Notes: generated from the sequence alone by a model not told the origin. DNA of 6,426 nt from Verrucomicrobiota bacterium (GCA_018969165.1 JAGWYX010000236.1:1-6426), one strand, 5' to 3'; shown: positions 1 through 6,424, numbered from the stretch's first letter. Numbers and translations are program-made.

Positions 1-1
1 C

Positions 2-703
2 GCAGGAGTCCGCCCCAGCCTGGAGCAGCCGGCCCTCTATCAGCGGGTCAACGTCGAGGGCACCGTGAACCTGCTTGAAGCCGCCCGACGCAACGCGGTC
101 CCGAAAGTCATCCTGGCCTCGTCATCCTCCGTCTATGGCGTCAATACCAAGGTCCCCTTCAGCGAAGCGGACCCGATCTTCCAGCCCATCTCCCCCTACG
201 CCGCGAGCAAACTGGCGTGCGAGGCGCTCGGGCATGTCTATCATCACGTTTATGGGCTGGACATCGTCATGCTCCGTTTCTTCACTGCCTACGGTCCGCG
301 ACAGCGCCCGGACTTGGCCATCCACAAGTTCGCGCGGTTGATGGTCGCCGACCAGCCGATTCCGGTCTTTGGCGACGGCTCGACGGCGCGCGATTACACT
401 TACGTGACTGACATCGTGGACGGCGTGATTGCTTGCACCCAGAGGCAGTTCGGCTACGAAATCATCAACCTGGGAGAGTCACAAACCGTCCCGCTGAACC
501 GCCTGATCGGTTTGCTGGAGGGTGGCCTCGGCAGGAAGGCGGTCCTCAACCGGCAACCCCCGCAACCCGGCGACGTGCCGGTCACCTGCGCGGACGTTTC
601 CAAAGCCAGACGTCTCCTGGGTTACCAGCCGCGAGTGGCGATCGAGACCGGCATCCCCCTGTTCATCGAGTGGTTCCGCCGGAACCAGTCGTTGGAACGG
701 TAG
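2..703 (+). CDS. NAD-dependent sugar-nucleotide epimerase, UDP-glucuronate/UDP-glucose 4-epimerase type (5'-truncated)
   Basis: This is an extended short-chain dehydrogenase (NAD-dependent epimerase/dehydratase family) that would invert a hydroxyl on a nucleotide-activated sugar in the cytoplasm, feeding polysaccharide synthesis. The frame is open to the left edge, and the first visible residues (AGVRPSLEQP, then VNVEGTVNLLEAAR) are typical of the region after the cofactor-binding fold. A GTG at 65 lies inside this conserved block and is not the real start. Of the 233 residues visible, SSSVYG at 41-46 supplies the catalytic serine region, YAASK at 66-70 is the YxxxK catalytic pair, and RDYTYVTDI at 130-138 with YGPRQRPD near 97-104 are hallmarks of the UDP-glucuronate 4-epimerase branch. 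Family members are usually 310-345 residues, so about 80-110 residues, including the GxxGxxG loop, lie outside the window. The family call is firm; the exact substrate (UDP-GlcA, UDP-Glc or another) is not resolvable. Confidence 0.93.
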   Translation, partial: AGVRPSLEQPALYQRVNVEGTVNLLEAARRNAVPKVILASSSSVYGVNTKVPFSEADPIFQPISPYAASKLACEALGHVYHHVYGLDIVMLRFFTAYGPRQRPDLAIHKFARLMVADQPIPVFGDGSTARDYTYVTDIVDGVIACTQRQFGYEIINLGESQTVPLNRLIGLLEGGLGRKAVLNRQPPQPGDVPVTCADVSKARRLLGYQPRVAIETGIPLFIEWFRRNQSLER

Positions 704-820
704 CCACCGCCCGAGGTCCGGCTCGAGCCAACCGGCGCGGCGAATGGCCTGAGCCGCGCTGGGGAGCGGCCGTGGATGCCCGCGCTGGCCGGAAATGCCT
801 TTCCTGAGCCCGCTCCACTC

Positions 821-843
821 TTTAAGGTGCCAGGCAACAAAGA
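821..843. repeat. Imperfect inverted repeat in the epimerase-M20 gap
   Basis: TGCC and GGCA flank a single central A at 832 (TGCCAGGCA, 828-836), with further partial symmetry to about 822 and 842. The single-base spacer makes it a poor RNA hairpin; it looks more like a dyad operator or a decayed copy of the short GGTGCCTGGCACC-type palindromes found dispersed in some bacterial genomes. Only one copy is present in this window, so repeat status cannot be shown here. The rest of the 704-846 gap holds no gene and no convincing terminator; it does contain a perfect 10-base palindrome (GGCTCGAGCC, 720-729). Confidence 0.2.
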
Positions 844-846
844 CGC

Positions 847-1983
847 ATGATGCCGGTGGAAAAATTGCTGTGCGAACTGGTGGCGCTGCCGAGCGTCAAC
901 CCGGCGTTTTTGCCGGCTGGGGACCCATGGTCAGGAGAGCAACGCGTCGCCGAGTTTCTGGCGGCCGTCGCCGCCCGCGGCGGGCTCGAGATCGAGTTTC
1001 AAGCAGTTTCCCCGCATCGTGCCAACCTCCTGGCGCGGCTGACGCCGGCCGGCAAAGTGCGCGCTCGCATCCTGCTGGCCCCGCATTTGGATACGGTCGG
1101 CGGCGAGCCGGTCGTCCCGGAGTTGTTCATCCCGCGGCTGCGCGACGGCCGCGTGCACGGCCGCGGCGCCTGCGACACCAAGGGGAGCGTCGCTGCCATG
1201 TTGACCGCGCTCGTCCAACTGGCGCGATCCGAGCGGCGGCCGGTTGCAACGGAAATCGTGTTCGCGGGGCTGGTGGACGAGGAGCACGGGCAGGCCGGCT
1301 CGCGCGCCCTCGTGCGCCGTGGATTCCGGGCGGACCTGGCCATCGTCGGCGAGCCGACACGGCTCCGCGTCATCACGGCCCACAAGGGCAACCTCTGGCT
1401 GCGGCTCGAGACCCGCGGCAGACCGGCCCACGGCTCGCAGCCGGAACTGGGACGCAACGCCGTGCACCTGATGGCACGCATCGTCCACCTCTTGGAAACC
1501 CAGTACGCCGCCCGCTTGCGTCGCCGGCGGCACCGGCTCCTCGGGCATCCCACCGTCAGCGTCGGCACCATCCACGGCGGCAGCCAGACCAACGTCGTGC
1601 CGGCGGCCTGCGCGATCACGGTGGATCGGCGGACCATCCCCGGCGAAACCCGGGCAACGGTGCGGCGCGAGTTGCTGGCCTTGTTGCGCCGGCACCGTCT
1701 CGCCGCCCGGCTGGCGGACACCAAGGATGCACCCTGTCTGCCGTTGGAAACTGGAACCCGGTCACCGTTGGTGCGCGCCTTCCTCCACAGCGTCGGGCAA
1801 ACCCGCCCGCACGGAGCCAATTTCTTCTGCGACGCCGCCGTATTCGCCCATGGCGGCACGCCCAGCGTGGTCTTCGGTCCCGGTGACATCGCGCAGGCCC
1901 ACACCGCTCACGAATGGGTCTCCGTGCGACAACTGGAGCAGGCGACGCGCTTACTCACCCGTTTTCTGCAATCGCTCCCTTGA
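847..1983 (+). CDS. M20-family metallo-deacylase/peptidase (ArgE/DapE/acetylornithine deacetylase-like)
   Basis: This is a two-zinc amidohydrolase that would remove an acyl group or cleave an amide bond in a small cytoplasmic substrate. The 378 residues match the usual length of ArgE/DapE enzymes. The M20 signature residues are in order: H80 and D82 in APHLDTVGG, bridging D110 in GRGACDTKG, the acidic pair E145/E146 in VDEEHG, E169 in VGEPT, and H352 in AQAHTAHEW. The lid-domain histidine of GRPAHGSQP (H195) and the GSQTNVVP stretch (245-252) are also present, so the enzyme looks intact. The start is a tandem ATGATG; the first ATG is taken. No good ribosome binding site is visible, since AAGG at 824-827 is too far upstream. 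The stop overlaps the TTG start of the glycosyltransferase, so the two are probably translationally coupled. Substrates in this family (acetylornithine, succinyl-diaminopimelate, acyl-lysine, dipeptides) cannot be separated by eye. The setting argues for a possible role in making an amino-acid or amino-sugar substituent, but that is inference. Confidence 0.92.
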   Translation: MMPVEKLLCELVALPSVNPAFLPAGDPWSGEQRVAEFLAAVAARGGLEIEFQAVSPHRANLLARLTPAGKVRARILLAPHLDTVGGEPVVPELFIPRLRDGRVHGRGACDTKGSVAAMLTALVQLARSERRPVATEIVFAGLVDEEHGQAGSRALVRRGFRADLAIVGEPTRLRVITAHKGNLWLRLETRGRPAHGSQPELGRNAVHLMARIVHLLETQYAARLRRRRHRLLGHPTVSVGTIHGGSQTNVVPAACAITVDRRTIPGETRATVRRELLALLRRHRLAARLADTKDAPCLPLETGTRSPLVRAFLHSVGQTRPHGANFFCDAAVFAHGGTPSVVFGPGDIAQAHTAHEWVSVRQLEQATRLLTRFLQSLP

Positions 1984-3188
1984 GGTTGGCCTTCCTTACG
2001 CATGAGCCGTTCTATCCCCCTTCCGGGGGCGGATCCTCGGAGGCGGTTTACCTGGTGCAGGAGTTCGTGCGCCGGGGCCACCAAGTCCACGTGTTCGGTC
2101 CGCGGCTGGACGATCCCCAGGCCGTGGCCGCCAGGTTCGGCATCCAGATCCACGAATTCAAGGCCTGGCGCATGGGACGCTACACGGCCCTGCGCAATTT
2201 CAAATACCTGCTCTACCCGTTCTTCCTGGAGCGCCTGGTCCAGGCGCGCGCCCGCTCGGTCCCCTTCGACCTGGTCCTCTCGCAGCATGCCATCGCCGCC
2301 GTGACGGCGGGCCGGCTCAAGTCCAGCCTGGCGCTGCCGGTCGCCATGAACTTCCTGGATTACCTCACCGGTTTCCTGGAGACCTGGCCTCGCTACCTGG
2401 CCCCGCGGCCGTTCATCACCGCCCTCAAACGCTACGAGTTGTCGCTCCCGTCGCGCCACCACGCCGACGCCGTGCTGACGGTGTCCGACACCCTGGCCGA
2501 CTATTTCGCCCAAGCCGGCTTTCCGCGGGCGCGGATTCTGCCCATCTATTTCGGTTTCGACGCCGAGTTGTTCCTGGCCGACCCCGAGGCCGCGCCGCGG
2601 CCCGGGAGCGGGCCGCCGACCATCGTCATGCACGGCTCGCTCGACCACCATCATCTGGGCCGGATCGCGCTGGAGGCGAGCGCGCTGGTGGCGCAGGCGC
2701 GACCGGAGGCAACGCTGAAATTCGTCGGCCAACACACGCCGGCATTGAACCGGTTTTTGGCGCGCCTCCGAGCACGGGCGCCGGGCTTGCGCGTTCAGTG
2801 CACAGGGTTCGTCCCCTACGCCGAGGTCGCGCGCCATTTGCGCGACGCGACCGTCGGGATTGTGCCCTACGAAGAATCGACGGGCGTGCACTGCGCATTT
2901 GTGGCCAAGGTGGTGGAGTATCTGGGGGTGGGCCTGCCGGTGGTCAGCACCCCCCTGCAAGCCATCCGCCGCTATTTTGCCGAGGAACCACGCGTGCGCT
3001 TTGCCAGCTTTGACGGCCCGAGCTTTGCCCGGGAAATCCTGCGCTGGTTGGAGGAGCCGTGGGATCGCCAGCGCCCGCTGGCGCAAGCGGCCAGTCAGCG
3101 GGTACGCCGGGATTTGAATTGGCGCGTGATCAGCCGGAAAGCCGTTGATTTCGTCGAGCAAATCCGGCAACCGGAAGGCCGACCGTGA
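1980..3188 (+). CDS. Glycosyltransferase, GT-B fold, family 4-like (GT1/GT4 group)
   Basis: This is a probable retaining sugar transferase that adds a sugar from a nucleotide donor to a lipid-linked glycan at the cytoplasmic face of the membrane. The chosen TTG start at 1980 gives MRLAFLTHEPFYPPSGGGSS, the usual first strand and glycine-rich acceptor loop of this family. An upstream in-frame ATG at 1914 would add 22 unrelated residues inside the M20 gene. The 402-residue protein has an N-terminal acceptor domain (about 1-195), then a second Rossmann domain starting at TIVMHGSLDHHH (214-225), FVGQ (248-251), GFVPYAEVARHLRDATVGIVPY (276-297) and K310-VVEYLGVGLPVVST (E313), the typical donor-binding block. 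A canonical E-x7-E pair is not seen; the KxxEYLxxGxPVV version is used instead. The start overlaps the M20 stop (TTGA) and the stop overlaps the flippase start (GTGA), so the three form a tight operon. Donor and acceptor are unknown. Confidence 0.88.
   Translation: MRLAFLTHEPFYPPSGGGSSEAVYLVQEFVRRGHQVHVFGPRLDDPQAVAARFGIQIHEFKAWRMGRYTALRNFKYLLYPFFLERLVQARARSVPFDLVLSQHAIAAVTAGRLKSSLALPVAMNFLDYLTGFLETWPRYLAPRPFITALKRYELSLPSRHHADAVLTVSDTLADYFAQAGFPRARILPIYFGFDAELFLADPEAAPRPGSGPPTIVMHGSLDHHHLGRIALEASALVAQARPEATLKFVGQHTPALNRFLARLRARAPGLRVQCTGFVPYAEVARHLRDATVGIVPYEESTGVHCAFVAKVVEYLGVGLPVVSTPLQAIRRYFAEEPRVRFASFDGPSFAREILRWLEEPWDRQRPLAQAASQRVRRDLNWRVISRKAVDFVEQIRQPEGRP
3173..3178 (+). promoter_or_regulatory. 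Ribosome binding site for the flippase
   Basis: GGAAGG lies six bases before the GTG at 3185, inside the last codons of the glycosyltransferase gene. It is the clearest Shine-Dalgarno-like sequence in the window and supports the GTG start, which overlaps the preceding stop by four bases. Confidence 0.55.
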
Positions 3189-4519
3189 GTTCGAATCCCC
3201 AATCCCTGTCGGTGGCGACCAGTGAAAGTCGCGCGACCTTCTTTCGTCAGAGCGGTTGGCTGGTCGTCGCCACCGTGAGCAGCGGCGTGTTCATGACCGC
3301 CACGCAGGTCGTCGCCAATCGTTGGATGCACCCGGCGGAATATGGGGTCTGGTTCACCCTGCTCCGCGTTTACTTGATGCTCAGCATTCCCTCCGTGGGT
3401 CTGCAGATCATCTTCGCCCAGCAAGCGGCGGCGGCGATCTCCCGCAGCCAGCATCGGCAATTGGTCCGAAGCCTCCGCGCCACGGCCCAGGCTACGTTCA
3501 TCCTCTGGGTGGTGATCGCGGTGCTGGTCGCGGTGGACCAGGGCCGCTGGACGCGCCTCTGGGCGATTCGCAACCCGTGCGCGCTGTGGGCGACCGTCGC
3601 AATCGGGCTCGCCTCGCTGTGGTCGCCGGTCGTCAAGGGCGTCCTGCAGGGACAGCAGAATTTTTTCGGGCTTGGCTTAGTCTTGGTGCTCGATGGGCTC
3701 GGGCGGTTCGCTTCGGTTACCGTGCTGCTGCTGCTCGGCGGACAAGCGGCTGGCGGAATGACGGGTGCCCTGGTCGGTCAGATGCTCTCGTTGGGATTGG
3801 GGGCATGGTTCCTTCGCCCGCTGTTGCTCGGCGAGGGTGAGCCGGTCGATTGGCGACCGTGGTTGCGCCGGGCGGTGCCACTCTCGCTGGGGATGGGCAG
3901 CGTCCAGTTCATCGGCAACGCCGACGTGGTCTTTGTGCAGGCGGTCTTCCCGGAGACCGCCGGTGCCGCGGAACGCTACATGCCGGCGGCGATGATCGGC
4001 CTGGCGCTGGTGACCTTCACTACCCCCCTGGCCGCCGTGATGTTCCCCAAAGTCGTCCGCGGCACCGCCCTGACGCGCGCGAGCCACGCCGCCGGACTGG
4101 CCATGCTGGCAACCCTCTTCCTGGGCGGTGGCGCCGTGCTGGCATGCACACTATTCCCCAAACTGCCACTGCAAATCATCTACTTCAGCCATCCAACCTA
4201 TTGGCAAGCCGCGCCGCTCGTGCCCTGGTTCGTATGGTGCCTGCTGCCGTTTGTTCTGGCCAACGTGCTCCTGGCAAATCTGCTGGCCCGCGACCGGTTC
4301 GGAGTCGTGCCCTGGGCCGTGTTCGTCGCTCTGGGTTACGCCGGCGCGCTGCTGCTCCTCAAGTCACGCCTCCCCGGATGGGAACCCGGCGTGGCGTTTC
4401 GCGCCGTCGTGCAAACCCTCGGCGGCTTCAGCCTGCTGCTGCTGGCCGCGGCCGGCTGGTTCACCCGTGCCGATCGCCGGCCCAGCTCGCCGGAATCAAG
4501 CCCGACACCACCAGCCTGA
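3185..4519 (+). CDS. Polysaccharide flippase/export membrane protein (Wzx-like, MATE/MOP superfamily)
   Basis: This is an integral inner-membrane protein, likely to flip lipid-linked oligosaccharides to the outer face. Its 444 residues hold about twelve hydrophobic segments, at roughly 24-42, 52-78, 103-117, 132-148, 160-185, 190-213, 232-254, 266-290, 301-322, 342-366, 374-392 and 405-425. The order and loops resemble polysaccharide-biosynthesis flippases: a short polar N-terminus with RQSGWLVVAT leading into helix 1, the HPAEYGVWFTLL loop after it, and FIGNADVVFVQAVF (242-255) opening the second half, as in the two-lobed MOP fold. The start is GTG, backed by GGAAGG six bases upstream and by a GTGA overlap with the glycosyltransferase stop. 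The tail from 428 is polar and proline-rich, and the same frame continues with proline-rich codons beyond the stop. Sequence in this superfamily diverges quickly, so an O-antigen polymerase-type or other lipid-linked carrier is less likely but not excluded. Confidence 0.85.
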   Translation: MSSNPQSLSVATSESRATFFRQSGWLVVATVSSGVFMTATQVVANRWMHPAEYGVWFTLLRVYLMLSIPSVGLQIIFAQQAAAAISRSQHRQLVRSLRATAQATFILWVVIAVLVAVDQGRWTRLWAIRNPCALWATVAIGLASLWSPVVKGVLQGQQNFFGLGLVLVLDGLGRFASVTVLLLLGGQAAGGMTGALVGQMLSLGLGAWFLRPLLLGEGEPVDWRPWLRRAVPLSLGMGSVQFIGNADVVFVQAVFPETAGAAERYMPAAMIGLALVTFTTPLAAVMFPKVVRGTALTRASHAAGLAMLATLFLGGGAVLACTLFPKLPLQIIYFSHPTYWQAAPLVPWFVWCLLPFVLANVLLANLLARDRFGVVPWAVFVALGYAGALLLLKSRLPGWEPGVAFRAVVQTLGGFSLLLLAAAGWFTRADRRPSSPESSPTPPA

Positions 4520-4606
4520 ATGCAGCCCCCTTTCCCACCCGCCGGCGAATCCCCACCGCGCTCCGCTTTTACTTCGACCCAACGATTCGCTATAACCGCG
4601 CCATGA
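4520..4606 (+). other. 28-codon in-frame open stretch linking flippase stop to deacetylase start
   Basis: Immediately after the flippase TGA comes an ATG (TGAATG, 4517-4522) opening 28 codons in the same frame, ending at a TGA (4604-4606) that overlaps the ATG of the next gene as ATGA. The predicted peptide (MQPPFPPAGESPPRSAFT and on) is proline- and serine-rich like the flippase tail just before it. It may be a former C-terminal extension of the flippase cut off by a point mutation, a small coupling ORF, or chance in C-rich sequence. No ribosome binding site of its own is evident. Confidence 0.3.
4568..4596 (+). promoter_or_regulatory. Candidate sigma70-type promoter before the deacetylase
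   Basis: TATAAC at 4591-4596 matches the -10 consensus at five of six positions, and TTTACT at 4568-4573 matches the -35 consensus at four of six, with a 17-base spacer. It is one of few AT-rich patches in this GC-rich window. Transcription from it would start around 4602-4604, at or next to the ATG at 4603, so the mRNA would be leaderless or nearly so. That fits the lack of a Shine-Dalgarno sequence before this gene. The call rests on consensus match alone. Confidence 0.3.
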
Positions 4607-5553
4607 ACTTGCATTTCATGATCCTATCCGGAGCCTTGTCGCTCCTCGTGATTCTACAAACCAACGCCGCCAACGAGTCGCTCGCCCAACGGCTCGGCTA
4701 CCAGGCGACGGACCGATTGCTCATCATCAACGGCGATGATGTCGGCATGTGCCACACCGCCAACGAGGCCACCATCGAGGCGCTCGAGCATGGCCTGATG
4801 ACCTCGGCGACGATCATGGTGCCGTGTCCCTGGTTCCCGGAAATCGCCGCCTATGCCCGCCGCCATCCGGAAATGGATTTCGGGGTTCACCTTTGCCACA
4901 CCTCCGAATGGCGCGCCTACCAATGGGGCCCAGTCGCCCCGCGGGACCGGGTCCCCGGCCTGGTCGATCCGCTGGGTTACCTCTGGCACGAGATTCCAGA
5001 CGTCTATGCCCACGCCACCCCCGGAGAAGCGCTCATCGAAGGCCGCGCCCAAATCCGCAAAGCCCTGGCCGCCGGCATCGACGTGACCCACCTGGATTCC
5101 CACATGGGCACTCTGCAGTTGAACCCGGCCTATGTGCCGGTCTATCTCGAATTGGCGATCGAGTTCGATCTGCCCGTGCGCATGGGTTCGCAGGCGACGC
5201 TCGAAAAATTTGGTCACCCGGAGATTCGCGCCCAGTTCGCCGCCAAGGGGATCGTATTCACCGATTATTTCGTGTACGAAGAACTCGACCGGGAAAAGGC
5301 CGGGGTCAAGGCCTTTTGGAGCGGCGTGCTGCGGAATCTAAAGCCGGGCGTCACCGAGCTATACATCCACGCAGGCAAACCCACGGAGGAACTCAAGGCC
5401 ATCACCGCCAGTTGGCCGACGCGCTCGGCCGAGTTCCAGACGTTCACGCATGACCCGGAAATCCGCCAGCTTGTCCGGGACCAGGGCATCATCCGCATCG
5501 GCTACCGCGCCTTGCGCGCACTCCAGCGCAAGGAACGGCCAACCAGACCGTGA
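4603..5553 (+). CDS. Exported ChbG/YdjC-family carbohydrate deacetylase
   Basis: This is a probable metal-dependent N- or O-deacetylase acting on an oligo- or polysaccharide. The 316-residue protein has the family motifs in order: NGDDVGMC (43-50, with D45/D46), GVHLCHTSEW (94-103, H96), THLDSHMG (162-169, H163, D165 and H167), and YIHAGKP (254-260, H256). D46, H96 and H167 are the likely metal ligands, so the active site appears complete. Residues 5-18 are strongly hydrophobic and followed by QTNAANE, with a plausible signal-peptidase site after A22 or A23. The n-region has only a histidine and no lysine or arginine, so the signal is unusual, and a non-cleaved anchor is possible. An ATG at codon 6 is an alternative start that keeps the hydrophobic segment. 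The best-known member, ChbG, works on cytoplasmic chitooligosaccharides; here export and the flippase next door suggest action on a secreted glycan. No Shine-Dalgarno sequence is visible before the start. Confidence 0.87.
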   Translation: MNLHFMILSGALSLLVILQTNAANESLAQRLGYQATDRLLIINGDDVGMCHTANEATIEALEHGLMTSATIMVPCPWFPEIAAYARRHPEMDFGVHLCHTSEWRAYQWGPVAPRDRVPGLVDPLGYLWHEIPDVYAHATPGEALIEGRAQIRKALAAGIDVTHLDSHMGTLQLNPAYVPVYLELAIEFDLPVRMGSQATLEKFGHPEIRAQFAAKGIVFTDYFVYEELDREKAGVKAFWSGVLRNLKPGVTELYIHAGKPTEELKAITASWPTRSAEFQTFTHDPEIRQLVRDQGIIRIGYRALRALQRKERPTRP

Positions 5554-5571
5554 TCGGCCGTGCCCCGGCTC

Positions 5572-5949
5572 ATGAGCCACACCCGGCGCAGAATCAAAGG
5601 CGGGCTGCTCGGCTTCGTCGGCTATATGCTGTCGCCGCTCTCCTGGTGGAACGACCTGTTCGTCAACGTGCCGCTGGCCTTGGGTTTCGCCTGGATCATC
5701 AGCCTGTTTGATCCGGCGGATTTCGGCGCGAGCTTCGTCGTGGGCTATTGGCTCACCAACGTGCTGGGCTTTGTCCTGATGCACAAAGGCGCACAGGATT
5801 TGCTGGCCACCGGCGAATCCGCCCCGCGCTACTCCTGGAAGCAATTGGCCAAGGATCTGTCCATCTCGCTGGCCTACACCTGCTTGATCCTGGCCCTGGT
5901 CAAACTCAAGGTGGTCGAGCCCTTGCCGACTTACCTCCCCAGGCACTGA
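5572..5949 (+). CDS. Small multi-pass membrane protein, function unknown
   Basis: I do not recognise a family with confidence. The 125-residue product (from the ATG at 5572) has a basic start (MSHTRRRIKGG), then hydrophobic segments at about residues 11-25 (weaker, ending in LSPLSWWND), 29-46, 52-71 and 97-113. Three firm membrane helices are likely, the first stretch being amphipathic or partly buried. The loop MHKGAQDLLATGES with SWKQLAKD separates the last two helices and probably lies in the cytoplasm by the positive-inside rule. The frame starts right after the deacetylase stop; a GTG at 5560 would add MPRL and four extra residues in all. Neither start has a clear ribosome binding site, and the ATG is chosen on codon preference only. 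It lies 18 bases after the deacetylase and ends 10 bases from the convergent lemA stop, so it is likely co-transcribed with the deacetylase. A role beside the polysaccharide genes is possible but unsupported by motifs. Confidence 0.7.
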   Translation: MSHTRRRIKGGLLGFVGYMLSPLSWWNDLFVNVPLALGFAWIISLFDPADFGASFVVGYWLTNVLGFVLMHKGAQDLLATGESAPRYSWKQLAKDLSISLAYTCLILALVKLKVVEPLPTYLPRH

Positions 5950-5959
5950 ATGCCGTCCC

Positions 5960-6424
5960 TCAGAACTGCACCGTCGGCGCGCTCTTCTCCTCGGAGGGCG
6001 TCTCGAAAAACGGCTCCTCCTTGAATCCGAATAGCCCCGCCAGCAAGACCGTGGGGAATGTCTGAATCTTCGTGTTCAAACGCGTCACACTGTCATTGTA
6101 AAACTGCCGGGCGAAGGCGACGCGGTTCTCGGTGCTGGTCAATTCCTCCTGCAGCGCCATAAAGTTCTGGTTGGCCTTCAATTCCGGATAGGCCTCCGAT
6201 ACCGCCAGCAACCGCGCCAGCGCCGAGCTCAGCTCGCCCTCGGCCTGGATCCGGTCCGCCGGCAAGGTGGCGCTGGTCGCCTTGGCGCGGGCATTGATCA
6301 CCCGCTCGAACGTCTCCTTCTCATGCGCCGCGTAGCCCTTGACAGTGTTGACCAGGTTGGGAATCAGGTCGTGGCGCCGCTTCAACTGGACATCGATTTG
6401 CGCCCAGGCATTCTTCACCGCCTG
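5960..6424 (-). CDS. lemA: LemA family protein (5'-truncated by window edge)
   Basis: This is a LemA-family protein, normally an inner-membrane-anchored, mostly helical bundle exposed outside the cytoplasm; its biochemical role is poorly defined. The visible 154 residues begin QAVKNAWAQIDVQLKRRHD, followed by LIPNLVNTVKGYAAHEKETF, the strongest family signature. Further along, LLAVSEAYPELKANQNFMAL, LTSTENRVAFARQFYNDSV and FPTVLLAGLFGFKEEPFFE match the rest of the family in order. Full-length members are about 180-200 residues; the missing part is the short N-terminus with its membrane helix, beyond base 6426. A GTG at 6416-6418 is internal, not the start. The gene runs leftward and ends 10 bases from the small membrane protein gene, so a TPM-domain (YgcG-like) or HtpX partner, often found beside lemA, could only lie upstream to the right. 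No terminator hairpin fits in the 10-base gap. Confidence 0.95.
   Translation of the reverse strand, partial: QAVKNAWAQIDVQLKRRHDLIPNLVNTVKGYAAHEKETFERVINARAKATSATLPADRIQAEGELSSALARLLAVSEAYPELKANQNFMALQEELTSTENRVAFARQFYNDSVTRLNTKIQTFPTVLLAGLFGFKEEPFFETPSEEKSAPTVQF

Noticed and set aside
753..770. GCCGC/GCGGC stem with an 8-base loop after the epimerase gene, as a terminator
   Set aside because: The stem is only five base pairs and no T-run follows; such stems are expected by chance at this GC content.
795..1886. Long open frame of 363 codons overlapping the M20 gene
   Set aside because: It runs in another frame over an intact M20 enzyme with all its catalytic motifs; its arginine/proline/alanine-rich product is typical of a GC-rich shadow frame.
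1908..3170. 420-codon open frame on the - strand opposite the glycosyltransferase
   Set aside because: The + strand frame has clear glycosyltransferase motifs, while the - strand product is low-complexity with no recognisable domain. Long antisense frames are common in GC-rich genes.
3850..4602. N-terminal extension of the deacetylase by about 250 residues into the flippase region
   Set aside because: This part is an out-of-frame shadow of the flippase; the ATG at 4603 gives a hydrophobic leader directly followed by the ChbG/YdjC domain.
5950..5959. Bidirectional terminator between the small membrane protein gene and lemA
   Set aside because: The gap is ten bases and I found no convincing hairpin with a T-run across the two stop codons.
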